This document shows positions 52,616-60,743 of a stretch of DNA of 64,000 nucleotides, piece after piece. Every line of letters starts with the position of its first letter. The first letter of the stretch is position 1. The DNA is taken from NCBI RefSeq assembly GCF_002797535.1, contig NZ_PGFD01000001.1, positions 930,001 to 994,000 of the forward strand, read 5' to 3'. Under the pieces are notes generated by a model. It was not told where the DNA came from and did not search any database. It was given only the letters and a program-made list of their open reading frames with translations. Both the position numbers and the translations under genes were made by a program. This stretch comes from Chryseobacterium geocarposphaerae. Its GTDB lineage: Bacteria; Bacteroidota; Bacteroidia; Flavobacteriales; Weeksellaceae.

Positions 52616-53726
52616 TTTTAAAATTGCCGTTCTTCCGGGAGACGGAATAGGACCGGAAGTGGTGAACGAAAGCATTAAAATTTTAGATGCAATTGCTGAG
52701 GCTTTTCACTATAAATTCGAATTTAAATATGGATTGGTGGGAGCAGAAGCCATTTTTAAAACTGGAAATCCGTTACCGGATGAAACTTTAGAAATCTGTA
52801 AAGAATCTGATGCGGTGCTTTTCGGGGCTATCGGAGATCCTGCATTTGATAATAATCCGGATGCGAAAGTTCGTCCTGAACAGGGATTATTGAAACTTCG
52901 CAAAGAGCTTGGTCTTTTTGCCAACATAAGACCCTTGAAAACATATAATTCTTTGATTGAAAAAAGCCCTTTGAAAAAAGAGATTATTGAAGGAACAGAT
53001 ATTCAGATTTTCAGGGAACTGGTGAGCGGAATTTATTTTGGAGAAAAGTTTACGGATGAAGAAGTAGGGTACGCTTATGATATCTGTAAGTATAACCGTG
53101 ATGAAATTGCTCCAATTGTTCATATGGCTTTTCAGGAAGCTCAAAAAAGAAGAAAAAAATTAACCTTAATCGATAAGGCCAATGTTTTGGATACTTCCAG
53201 ATTATGGAGAAAAATCTGTAAGGAAATTGCAACAGAATATCCTGATGTGGAACTTGGTTTCATGTTTGTAGATAACGCAGCCATGCAGTTGATTTTAAAT
53301 CCGAAACAGTTTGATGTGATTGTTACAGAAAATATGTTTGGGGATATTATTTCTGATGAAGCGAGTGTAATCGGAGGTTCTATCGGCTTACTTCCGTCCG
53401 CTTCTATTGGAAATGAAAATGCTATGTTTGAACCTATTCACGGTTCTTATCCACAAGCAAAAGGGAAGGGAATTGCCAATCCGATCGCTTCAATTTTGAG
53501 TACAGCAATGATGCTTGACTATTTAAAACTGGATCATGCTGCTGAAAAACTAAAAGAATCTGTAGAACATGCTATAGAAAATAAATATGTCACCATCGAT
53601 CTCAATGCAGAACAGCCTTATTCAACCGATGAAGTAGGAAGTTTCATTGCAGATTATATCAAATATTCTGAAAAAACATATTATAATTTCGAGAATGTAA
53701 AACTTGGAAAATCTACAATCGTGTAA
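52605..53726 (+). CDS. leuB: 3-isopropylmalate dehydrogenase
   Basis: An NAD-dependent oxidative decarboxylase giving 2-oxoisocaproate. The 373-residue protein has [12 protein letters not shown] near the start, [24 protein letters not shown], the substrate and metal site in [14 protein letters not shown] and the signature [25 protein letters not shown]. Last gene of the leu operon. There is no clear terminator after it, only an inverted repeat at 53738-53803. Confidence 0.97.
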   Translation: MKTDFKIAVLPGDGIGPEVVNESIKILDAIAEAFHYKFEFKYGLVGAEAIFKTGNPLPDETLEICKESDAVLFGAIGDPAFDNNPDAKVRPEQGLLKLRKELGLFANIRPLKTYNSLIEKSPLKKEIIEGTDIQIFRELVSGIYFGEKFTDEEVGYAYDICKYNRDEIAPIVHMAFQEAQKRRKKLTLIDKANVLDTSRLWRKICKEIATEYPDVELGFMFVDNAAMQLILNPKQFDVIVTENMFGDIISDEASVIGGSIGLLPSASIGNENAMFEPIHGSYPQAKGKGIANPIASILSTAMMLDYLKLDHAAEKLKESVEHAIENKYVTIDLNAEQPYSTDEVGSFIADYIKYSEKTYYNFENVKLGKSTIV

Positions 53727-53737
53727 TAAAGTGATCT

Positions 53738-53803
53738 GTCAATTTTGCTTCGTGAGTCAATAGTCAAATAGTTAGGGGTAATTCACGAGCGAAGCGAATT
53801 GAC
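53738..53803. repeat. Imperfect intergenic inverted repeat downstream of leuB
   Basis: GTCAATTTTGCTTCGTGA (53738-53755) and TCACGAGCGAAGCGAATTGAC (53783-53803) are imperfect complements around a 27-base spacer. The arms contain GCTTCG/CGAAGC cores. There is no T-run. It has the look of a dispersed palindromic element of flavobacterial intergenic regions. Confidence 0.6.
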
Positions 53804-53855
53804 CACTGTCAGTTCATTACTATGTTTGACTTTTATTTTTATATTTTTTTTTGAA

Positions 53856-53888
53856 AAAAGGTTTGGTCTCCATGAGACCGAACCTTTT
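53856..53888 (-). terminator. Terminator of the MazG-thioredoxin-DUF4230 operon
   Basis: A 15-base stem with one G-T pair (53856-53870 with 53874-53888, loop CAT) is followed on the minus strand by a T-rich tract, just downstream of the small hydrophilic protein gene. Confidence 0.8.
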
Positions 53889-53895
53889 GTATAAT

Positions 53896-54087
53896 TTAAG
53901 ATTTCTCTTTTGTATTATCTGTTTTTCCGGATTTGTTTTTTGAAGATTCCTGAACATCTTCTTTATCAATATCAGGTGGGTTCGTTTTTTTTGACGAAGC
54001 AGGAATATTGGGAAAATCCTGATTTTGTTTCTTTGTTTCTGCATTGTTCGCAGATTCTTTTCCTTTTTTATTTTCTTTTGAGTCCAT
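53896..54087 (-). CDS. Small hydrophilic protein of unknown function
   Basis: A 63-residue, extremely polar protein rich in Lys, Asn, Glu, Asp and Ser (MDSKENKKGKESANNAETKK...), with no hydrophobic core, so likely disordered. No known family. It starts 12 bases after the DUF4230 gene in the same direction and ends before a good terminator, which supports expression. An alternative 74-residue frame on the same strand (53820-54044) runs through the terminator and is not favoured. Confidence 0.6.
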   Translation of the reverse strand: MDSKENKKGKESANNAETKKQNQDFPNIPASSKKTNPPDIDKEDVQESSKNKSGKTDNTKEKS

Positions 54088-54099
54088 AATTTTTGAATT

Positions 54100-54705
54100 T
54101 TATAGTCCTAAAATACCCAGCTTACCGGTCTGGTCTTCTATACTATAATTCAAAGCCTTTGCCAAAACGAAAATATTATTCAGATTTTCCATTAATTGTT
54201 TATGCCCTTCGGATCTTAATTTATTCTGATCTACAGATTTAACGGCAGTTTCTTTTGCTTTCTGGGTAACGTTTCTGATATCTTTTTCAGAAATCCTGTT
54301 AAAAAAAGAGTCATCCAACGATTGAATCTCCACACTCGGTGTAATTCTTATATCAGCTTCCGGAAGATCTGTAATGACCAGTTTTTTATTAATGGAATCA
54401 ACCTTAATCTTCATTTTATTAAGATCGTAAGAAACCTGCGCATTGGTCTTGGTATACGTAATAATGCTGTTGCTGGAAACTTCTTTTCCAAAAAATTCGT
54501 ACCCCATTTTGGTTTTCTGCATGGAAGAAAAGTTCTGCTCGATCACCACCATTTTATTCATTTTGGAAATCTGATTGGTCAGAATGTAATAATCTGACTG
54601 CTCAGTTTTTCCGCCAAGATTCAAACAGGATTTCAATCCAAAAAATAATAAAACCATCAACAGGGCTCCTGCTATGAACGGTATTATGAATCTGGTATTT
54701 TTCAA
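54100..54705 (-). CDS. DUF4230 domain-containing protein
   Basis: A 201-residue protein with one N-terminal membrane helix (about residues 6-27) and an extracytoplasmic body. The body has the DUF4230 pattern: KMVVIEQNFSS, a central strand region SYDLNKMKIKVDSINKKLVITDLPEADI, and helices near RNVTQKAKETAVKSV. Family function is unknown. It is 5 bases downstream of the thioredoxin-like gene, so the two are co-transcribed. Confidence 0.8.
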   Translation of the reverse strand: MKNTRFIIPFIAGALLMVLLFFGLKSCLNLGGKTEQSDYYILTNQISKMNKMVVIEQNFSSMQKTKMGYEFFGKEVSSNSIITYTKTNAQVSYDLNKMKIKVDSINKKLVITDLPEADIRITPSVEIQSLDDSFFNRISEKDIRNVTQKAKETAVKSVDQNKLRSEGHKQLMENLNNIFVLAKALNYSIEDQTGKLGILGL

Positions 54706-54710
54706 ACCTG

Positions 54711-55274
54711 TTATTTTAAAATTTCGTTGATTACAGACTGGTCATCTTTCTTCAGAATATTCACCAAATCTCTTTCAATATATCCTGTGGTTGGCATTTC
54801 TATGATTCTTCCGATTTCTTTCCCATATTTTTCAACAATAATCGTAGGAACTTTCTGAATATTGTAACGGCCTTCGTCTCCTGTTGGAGATTCTTTCTTA
54901 CGATTCACCGCAATAATCGTCAGTTTATTTTCCGGATATTTTACTTCTTCCAGAATTTTCATTAGCCTCGGGAAATCTCTATGACTGTCCTCACACCATG
55001 TCCCCATGAAAACCGTAATATTATAAGAATTGATTTTATCCTTTTTAAGATCATTAATTGCTTTCTGATCCATTGCATATTCATCATGCTCTTTCACATA
55101 CCAGTCTGCATACGGAGCTTTCAGGAACTGATCTTTTAGCTGGTTTCCTAAAAGCATTTTGCCGTCATTTGTTGTTTCAACCTCTCGGTTTACGACTACT
55201 TTTTGAGCACTGACCTGCTGAGCTGTAAAAGCCAAACAGGAAATAACGGCAACATTTGTAATGAGTTTTTTCAT
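54711..55274 (-). CDS. Exported thioredoxin-like protein
   Basis: A 187-residue protein with a signal peptide (to QQVSAQ, about residue 23) and a thioredoxin fold: FMGTWCEDSHRDFPRLMKILEEV (about residues 89-111), then KLTIIAVNRKKESP, and the cis-Pro segment KVPTIIVEKYGKEIGRI. The active-site region has a single Cys in WCEDSH rather than CxxC, so disulfide exchange by the usual two-Cys mechanism is not possible. It may have a one-cysteine or non-redox role. One base separates it from the MazG-like gene upstream. Confidence 0.85.
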   Translation of the reverse strand: MKKLITNVAVISCLAFTAQQVSAQKVVVNREVETTNDGKMLLGNQLKDQFLKAPYADWYVKEHDEYAMDQKAINDLKKDKINSYNITVFMGTWCEDSHRDFPRLMKILEEVKYPENKLTIIAVNRKKESPTGDEGRYNIQKVPTIIVEKYGKEIGRIIEMPTTGYIERDLVNILKKDDQSVINEILK

Positions 55275-55275
55275 A

Positions 55276-55743
55276 TTATTTTTCGATAATTGTCTTCAAA
55301 TCAGCCGGAGAATAATATTTATTTTTCAGGACTTTATGATCTGCCTGTCTGTAAACATTAAATTTCTCACCCGATTTTTCATAAAATGATTCTACGTCTT
55401 TTGCTTTGTAAAACTCAACCGTTTCCTGTGCCTGTTCTTCATTATCGCAAGCTTTTGACATATTGGAACGCTGAACTTCGTTGAATAGTTCTACAAATTT
55501 GCTGCCAAGTCCGAATTCCAATACAGCACCACTCAAAACATATTGTAGATCGCATAATGCATCCGCAATTTCTACAATGTTGTTATCTGCAATCGCCTGT
55601 TTCAATTCGTTTAGCTCTTCCTGTAAAAGCTCAACTCTAAGATTGCATCTTTCCGGTGAAGGAATTTGTGGGGTATCTAAAATAGGGGCTTTAAAAGTGG
55701 TGTGGAATTCTGCTACCTGGTTCAGACTATCAATTTTATCCAT
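55276..55743 (-). CDS. MazG/HisE-like nucleoside triphosphate pyrophosphohydrolase
   Basis: A 155-residue cytoplasmic all-alpha NTP pyrophosphatase. The motif LLQEELNELKQAIADNNIVEIADALCDLQYVL (about residues 38-69) contains the ExxE and ExxD metal-binding acids of the MazG superfamily. Such enzymes remove damaged or excess nucleotides; the substrate is unknown. First gene of a minus-strand operon with a thioredoxin-like, a DUF4230 and a small protein gene. HisE is already present as part of hisIE, so a histidine role is unlikely. Confidence 0.87.
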   Translation of the reverse strand: MDKIDSLNQVAEFHTTFKAPILDTPQIPSPERCNLRVELLQEELNELKQAIADNNIVEIADALCDLQYVLSGAVLEFGLGSKFVELFNEVQRSNMSKACDNEEQAQETVEFYKAKDVESFYEKSGEKFNVYRQADHKVLKNKYYSPADLKTIIEK

Positions 55744-55762
55744 GAATATTTTTTATTTAAAG

Positions 55763-55795
55763 CAAATATAAAAAACGATTTCGGAAAATATACAA
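55763..55795 (-). promoter_or_regulatory. Probable promoter of the MazG-like operon
   Basis: On the minus strand TTG (55793-55795) and TATATTTG (55763-55770) are 22 bases apart; the start codon follows 19 bases after the -7 element. Confidence 0.5.
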
Positions 55796-55849
55796 CATCT
55801 CTTGGAATAAAATCCCATCCTGCTGAATTACTGTATCTTCTAATTAAAA

Positions 55850-55876
55850 AAATCCACAGTTGTAAGCCGTGGATTT
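55850..55876 (-). terminator. Terminator downstream of the CxxC protein gene
   Basis: An eight-base stem (55850-55857 with 55869-55876) with a T7 run on the minus strand. It ends transcripts coming from 56408 and isolates the operon starting at 55743. Confidence 0.65.
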
Positions 55877-55904
55877 AATTAAATTATCTGATAATAATAT
55901 GTAT

Positions 55905-55972
55905 TGTCATTCTCAATGAAATGCAGAATCTTTTTGATAATAATTTAGATTTCTCCTTTTGTCGAAATGACA
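55905..55972. repeat. Dispersed intergenic repeat, copy C (full palindromic form)
   Basis: The element begins TGTCATTCTCAATGAAATG and ends TTTTGTCGAAATGACA, so its ends (TGTCATT and AATGACA) are inverted. Internal words AGAATCT and AGATTTCTCC recur, in the opposite sense, in the copy at 19151-19212, and the left half recurs at 30081. It is 16 bases from the stop codon of the CxxC protein gene. Confidence 0.65.
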
Positions 55973-55988
55973 GAAAATTAATTCTATT

Positions 55989-56408
55989 TTAAATTATTTC
56001 CTGATATTCCCAAATGCCTGAAAGATTTAAAACCGTTAATCCCGGCTGTTTTTCTCCATAACTGAAAACCCCTATATAATTGGATTGACAAGATTCACAC
56101 TTTGTTCCAAAATATAACGTAGGCAGCTCATTCACCGTTAATTCCCCAAAATGAATTCTTCCGGGTGATGTTTTCGTTACCATATTGTTCTTTAAAAGAT
56201 CTATTTTAGGTAGTACTTTATCTTCATTATAGAGCTGAAAAATTGGGAATCCCGATTCATAAGGGGTAATGTCAACTGTATTTACATGACCACACTTATT
56301 GCACGTGAATTTCACTACTGCCGACGGACTCATCTCATCGTTGATAAAATAGTTTTTTGCAATAAAGGCTTTCTTGCCTAGAATTACTTTATTTGATATT
56401 GAATGCAT
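55989..56408 (-). CDS. Protein with two CxxC pairs next to the TNT-like lipoprotein
   Basis: A 139-residue protein without signal peptide. Two CxxC pairs (Cys36/Cys39 in FTCNKCGH and Cys104/Cys107 in TKCESCQS) probably bind a zinc ion. The intervening region is beta-rich. No named family is recognised. It begins 12 bases after the TNT-like lipoprotein gene and in the same direction, so the two are probably co-transcribed. By position it might be an immunity or accessory protein, but nothing in the sequence proves that. Confidence 0.65.
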   Translation of the reverse strand: MHSISNKVILGKKAFIAKNYFINDEMSPSAVVKFTCNKCGHVNTVDITPYESGFPIFQLYNEDKVLPKIDLLKNNMVTKTSPGRIHFGELTVNELPTLYFGTKCESCQSNYIGVFSYGEKQPGLTVLNLSGIWEYQEII

Positions 56409-56420
56409 TGGGCTTGTTTA

Positions 56421-57128
56421 TTATTGTATCACCGTACCAACCAGGCTATTGTACTTTCCACTCGGACTTTTTTTTATGGTGATTTTTACATATCCTTCTT
56501 CCGCTAATTTATTCCATGTTTTTTGATAACCCGTTGTAATATCAATCGGAATTTTCCACATCGTCTGTTTTCCTCCTCCAACTTGACCAAACCAAGGGAT
56601 AACATCAGCAGTTTGAGATTTGAAAGGTAATAAATTATTTAACACATCGATCTCGTAATAGAAATCATATGCGGTTTCAGGCTGGTTTAAAGCTCTTTGT
56701 GAGAAAGTATAGACATATCCGTTGATAATAGGGCTTGTAAAACTTCCTCCTAAAGTAGGAACTCCAGTTCCGTTATAAGTACCGACAGCACCGCTGTATC
56801 TGTCAAACTTTTGTCCTGCCTGAAAAGAAACATCATCAACAATATTATATCCTCCGTTGGCAGGTGGCCATCCTCCATTCAAATTATTAACTTTAAAAAG
56901 AGCCTCCAATTCTCCCCATTTCCCCTGTCTGTAAAGTTCAAATATATAGTCTCTTGTCTGCTGATCTACTTTTCCGCCTGTATCGTAAGTTGCAGCAAAT
57001 TCGTTGGCACTTTTGTAGAATACGGTTTTAACAGGCGGGATATCCGTTTCTGCATCGTTATCCGAACTACAAGCTATAGAAAGAAAAGCCGTTGATAAAA
57101 AAAATAAATACTTAAATAAATGTTTCAT
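56421..57128 (-). CDS. Lipoprotein with TNT-like (NAD glycohydrolase) domain
   Basis: The 235-residue protein has a lipoprotein signal peptide (LSIAC, Cys20) and an acidic linker. The mature part matches the tuberculosis necrotizing toxin (TNT, DUF4237) layout: WPPANGGY (87-94), FQAGQKFDRYSG with Arg110, SFTSPIINGYVYTFSQRAL with Arg145, and the signature IPWFGQVGGGKQ (177-188) with Gln188 at the place of the catalytic Gln of TNT. The family hydrolyses NAD+ to ADP-ribose and nicotinamide. Export as a lipoprotein, rather than fusion to a secretion module, is notable. Assignment is by motif pattern, and activity is inferred. Confidence 0.78.
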   Translation of the reverse strand: MKHLFKYLFFLSTAFLSIACSSDNDAETDIPPVKTVFYKSANEFAATYDTGGKVDQQTRDYIFELYRQGKWGELEALFKVNNLNGGWPPANGGYNIVDDVSFQAGQKFDRYSGAVGTYNGTGVPTLGGSFTSPIINGYVYTFSQRALNQPETAYDFYYEIDVLNNLLPFKSQTADVIPWFGQVGGGKQTMWKIPIDITTGYQKTWNKLAEEGYVKITIKKSPSGKYNSLVGTVIQ

Positions 57129-57552
57129 ATAAATGTTTTAAATTATGTAAATAGAAGAAGTGAGCCCTCAGCTCACCTCAAAGCTTGTCAAGAAAAGATT
57201 TCGTATACGGTTTCTTCTCCATTTTTTATAGGAGACGCTTTATATGCAACAGATTTTTCAAATCATTTGAAATGAAAGTGTATGGTAAAAATCTAAGAAA
57301 ACAATATTACCTATTTGCTAAAAATATATTTTAGAACTTCCCTAAAAGACAAGTCAGGTAGGCGGTACAATAAGAATAATTCCGGCGATAAAATTAAATA
57401 AAAATTCATTCATCCGTGACTTTTGTTTGATGAAATTATAATTTTTATAGGCATAATGATTTATAAAAGGAAAATTCACATTTTCATTAACCTGATTATA
57501 AATCTATTAATTACAAGAAAAAGAAAAAAAAGATCTTTTATAAAATAAAAAA
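57129..57552. other. Intergenic region upstream of the TNT-like gene
   Basis: This AT-rich stretch of over 400 bases has no reading frame that I can support. It contains a 17-base palindrome, TTTCAAAT-C-ATTTGAAA (57256-57272), which could be an operator, and no obvious TAnnTTTG promoter near the gene start. The right end is the terminator of the metalloprotease gene. Confidence 0.5.
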
Positions 57553-57574
57553 ACTGCCTGTTTTCACAGGCAGT
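57553..57574 (-). terminator. Terminator of the metalloprotease gene
   Basis: An eight-base stem (57553-57560 with 57567-57574, core CTGCCTG) with an A-rich left flank giving a T7 run on the minus strand, 22 bases after the stop codon. Confidence 0.75.
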
Positions 57575-57596
57575 CACACATAATGTAATAATGGTA

Positions 57597-60530
57597 TTAG
57601 TTTTTGATGAATCTTTTAGACACTTCACCAATCTGAATAATATAAGCACCTTTGATAAGACTGCTCACATTAACAGAACCTCTTTCAAGTTTTCCTGATT
57701 TAATTAGTTTTCCACCCATATCGAAGATTTTATAGTCTTCAGAAGCCGAATTTGAAATATTTAATACATCTCTTGCCGGATTCGGATACAGTTTAATATC
57801 AGTTATTATATCTTTAGTATCAAGTAAATCTCCTCTTCCTGACGAAACAATGTTCAAAGTATAGTCTTCAACTTGTCCATACGTATATGATCCACAAGAC
57901 GATGTTGGAACAGAACTGTATTTCATCATCACTCTCATTCTTGTAGTTCCTAAAGTTGCCGTAGCAGGAATAGTAATTGATCCTGTAGCCGGACTCGTTG
58001 TAGAACCCGCTTTAGACCAAGCTAATTCTCCACTGTCTGCGAAATCGCCATCCTTATTGTAGTCAATATAAACTGCGTAAGCTTCACTATATTTTGTAGA
58101 AGTCCAGGTTGGAGTTACAGAAATAGTATATGCACTACCTCTTGCTACATTTGTAGAAACTGAAGTAAAGTCTTCATATCCTGCTGTTCCCGTAGAAGTA
58201 TTATTAATGGTTCCGAAGCTTACATTTCCAATTCTTTCATCAGCTGTATTGGTTGCTGATGCTGTACAATAGCTTACTGAAGTACCTGCAAGAGTGGTAA
58301 CAGAAACGGTGTTGCTTGCTGCTGAAACATTTCCTGCCGCATCTTTTGCCTTTACAGTAAAGCTGTAGGTTGTAGAAGGAGTCAAGCTTGTTACAGTATA
58401 AGAAGTAGATGTTGTGGAACCGATCAATGAAGAACCTTGATAAACATCGTAACCTGTAACCGCTACGTTATCTGTTGCTCCTGACCAAGAAAGATTTGTG
58501 CTTGTAGAAGTAGTGCCTGAAGCTGCTAATGTAGGGGCTGTAGGAGCCACAGTATCCGAAGATCCTGAACCTGCATTTACAGTAATATTTGCGTTATTTA
58601 CATCGAAGAAAATATGATTGGAACCTTTCACCATGATTCTTCCTGTAGTTGTAGAAACATTCGGAATCATTACAGCTTCGCTTCCATCATTTGGAGTTCC
58701 TGCCAATAGAGTAGTCCACGTATTTCCGCTGTCTGTGGACCAAAGAATATCTACATTTGCTGCGTTTACATTGTTAGTCGTAGTTCCCGCTACATTCCAG
58801 GTTATGGTTTGAGAAGTACCTCCCGAATAGGTTGTTGCCGTATTTTGTGAACTCACACTGAAAGGTCCGGCTGTACTATTTACAGTAATTACTGCATCAT
58901 CTGAATTATTTCCGGAACCTCCGGCTCTGTTGTCTCGAACCGTAAATCTGAAGTTATAAGTTCTTGCTACATTAGATAAAGCTTCCACTGTAATTTCAGA
59001 ACCGGCAGTTGTAGTTGCTCCTGCCAATACAGAAGCCATTCTTGGAAAATATCTAGTTGGAGTTGTTTGTGGAGTCCAGGATCTGAAAGTCGGTCCGGAA
59101 GCTTTTGTTGCACTAGCAGCCGAACTTGCTCCTGTTTGTGAGGAAGAAGCATTATCCATTTGTTCCCAAATATAAGTCAATGAATCTCCGTTCGCATCAG
59201 TTCCTGCTCCGGTTAACATAAATGGCGTTCCTTTCGGAATGGTATAATCTGAACCTGCATTTGCTGTTGGAATTGAATTTCCTGTGGCAGTATTTACAGA
59301 GCAGGTTTTAGCTTTGATATTATTCGTAATCTGCTGGATACTGATGGCATGGAAGAAAGCATCCGAATGCGGCTGAATATCCTGGCTTGTAATTCCTGCA
59401 TATCCCATAATCGTTGATCCCGATCCCGGTTCCATGTTTGCTCCCGTCCCTTCATTATTCATTGAGAAGGTATGGTTTCCACCAAACTGATGCCCCATTT
59501 CATGAGCCACATAATCTATATCAAAATTATCACCTGAAGGAATTGCATCTGCAGGAGAGGTATAACCGCTTCCTTTTGAACCATTGGTACAGATACAACC
59601 TATACAACCTGCATTTCCGCCTCCTCCGGAAGCACCAAACAAGTGTCCGATATCATAATTTGCCTCACCAATAACTGAAGTTAAAGTAGATTGAAGCTGA
59701 GAATTCCAGTTGCTCATTCCTGAGGCCGGAGAATATGGATCAGAAGAAGCGCTTGTATAAATTACAGCGTCATTATTAGCAATTAACACCATTCTTGCAG
59801 CAAAATCTTTTTCAAATACACCGTTGACACGGGTCATTGTATTATTCATTGCGGCTAAAGCAAGCGCTTTAGTTCCCCCAAAATAAGTAGTGTATTCTCC
59901 GGTACACGATAGTGCCAGTCTGAATGTTCTCAACACTGCATCATCTGCGTTCGGCCTTGCAGCAAGATTTGTTGTACCTGCAGCTCCTTTTTGAGCGACA
60001 TCAATTACGGTGCATTCAAATTTACTCAGATCATCTTTTTTATCAGATTTTTTGTACACTACATAAGTAGAAAGATCTTTTGTATAAGGCTCGATGAAAA
60101 CTGCAGATTTATCTCCGTAGATTTCCATTGAAGACAAGCCCAAAGGAGAAATACTAAAGTAAACTGTAGAATTAGGATCTTCTAAGCCCGTTCCTATATA
60201 CGACTTGATTTCGGGGTATTTTGCGGCCAATGCAGGATCAAAATTCGAATTTTCTCTTACTTTAAAGCTTTCCATTTTTCCTTCAGAATTCGGGAAAGAA
60301 ATAATGATTTCTGATTTTTCTCCTGCCGCCAGTCTCTTAGGGGCTTTTACAAGAGCGTTCTTCAGTCCGTTTATATCCAAACTGAAAATCTTGGGAGTCG
60401 TAATAGAAGACTTGTTTTCAAAAATTTCCGAAGTTGTTTTTCTAGAACTTTCAGACCAAAGACGGTCGGTCTGCGCAAAAGAAATTCCTGAGATCAGAAG
60501 TACTCCGATCATCGATAGTTGTTTTCTCAT
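57597..60530 (-). CDS. T9SS-exported reprolysin-like metalloprotease
   Basis: A large secreted zinc protease, 977 residues from the ATG at 60530. Order of parts: signal peptide (to ISFAQ, about 20); propeptide-like region to about 190; metzincin protease with HEMGHQFGGNH (His343, 347, 353; HExxHxxGxxH) and a Met-turn MGYAG. Then beta domains, a fibronectin type III module (about 655-745, DTVAPTAPTLAASG...), a GEVED-type module (about 760-890, with YSEAYAVYIDYNKDGDF), and a T9SS type A C-terminal domain ending IQIGEVSKRFIKN. An in-frame TTG at 60560 lies inside the -7 element, so it is not the start. Confidence 0.92.
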   Translation of the reverse strand: MRKQLSMIGVLLISGISFAQTDRLWSESSRKTTSEIFENKSSITTPKIFSLDINGLKNALVKAPKRLAAGEKSEIIISFPNSEGKMESFKVRENSNFDPALAAKYPEIKSYIGTGLEDPNSTVYFSISPLGLSSMEIYGDKSAVFIEPYTKDLSTYVVYKKSDKKDDLSKFECTVIDVAQKGAAGTTNLAARPNADDAVLRTFRLALSCTGEYTTYFGGTKALALAAMNNTMTRVNGVFEKDFAARMVLIANNDAVIYTSASSDPYSPASGMSNWNSQLQSTLTSVIGEANYDIGHLFGASGGGGNAGCIGCICTNGSKGSGYTSPADAIPSGDNFDIDYVAHEMGHQFGGNHTFSMNNEGTGANMEPGSGSTIMGYAGITSQDIQPHSDAFFHAISIQQITNNIKAKTCSVNTATGNSIPTANAGSDYTIPKGTPFMLTGAGTDANGDSLTYIWEQMDNASSSQTGASSAASATKASGPTFRSWTPQTTPTRYFPRMASVLAGATTTAGSEITVEALSNVARTYNFRFTVRDNRAGGSGNNSDDAVITVNSTAGPFSVSSQNTATTYSGGTSQTITWNVAGTTTNNVNAANVDILWSTDSGNTWTTLLAGTPNDGSEAVMIPNVSTTTGRIMVKGSNHIFFDVNNANITVNAGSGSSDTVAPTAPTLAASGTTSTSTNLSWSGATDNVAVTGYDVYQGSSLIGSTTSTSYTVTSLTPSTTYSFTVKAKDAAGNVSAASNTVSVTTLAGTSVSYCTASATNTADERIGNVSFGTINNTSTGTAGYEDFTSVSTNVARGSAYTISVTPTWTSTKYSEAYAVYIDYNKDGDFADSGELAWSKAGSTTSPATGSITIPATATLGTTRMRVMMKYSSVPTSSCGSYTYGQVEDYTLNIVSSGRGDLLDTKDIITDIKLYPNPARDVLNISNSASEDYKIFDMGGKLIKSGKLERGSVNVSSLIKGAYIIQIGEVSKRFIKN

Positions 60531-60557
60531 ATAATCTTTATTTTGTTTGTGGAATAT

Positions 60558-60591
60558 CAAAGCTAATAAATTTTATATTACGAAAAACAAA
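60558..60591 (-). promoter_or_regulatory. Promoter of the metalloprotease gene
   Basis: On the minus strand TTTG (60588-60591) and TAGCTTTG (60558-60565) are 22 bases apart. The start codon at 60530 follows 27 bases later. Confidence 0.55.
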
Positions 60592-60679
60592 TTTTTTTAA
60601 GAAATTTTTAGATTATTCATTTAAAATATTATGCAATGCATTAAAAATAGTTTAAATATTATATTCTCATAAAAAGAAA

Positions 60680-60706
60680 ATAGCATACGTATTTTGCGTA
60701 TGCTAT
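60680..60706 (-). terminator. Terminator after the DinB gene
   Basis: A ten-base stem (60680-60689 with 60697-60706) followed on the minus strand by a T-rich tract, 38 bases past the stop codon. Confidence 0.7.
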
Positions 60707-60743
60707 TCAATTATAATAAGATAATTCTAAATTTCTAAGATTT

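Noticed and set aside
53820-54044. A 74-residue minus-strand frame overlapping the small hydrophilic protein gene
   Set aside because: It runs through a terminator hairpin, has no plausible leader and overlaps the better-supported gene starting at 54087, 12 bases after the DUF4230 gene.
55276-55743. MazG-like gene as a second hisE
   Set aside because: HisE is already fused in hisIE, and the motif spacing and neighbours fit a general nucleotide pyrophosphohydrolase.
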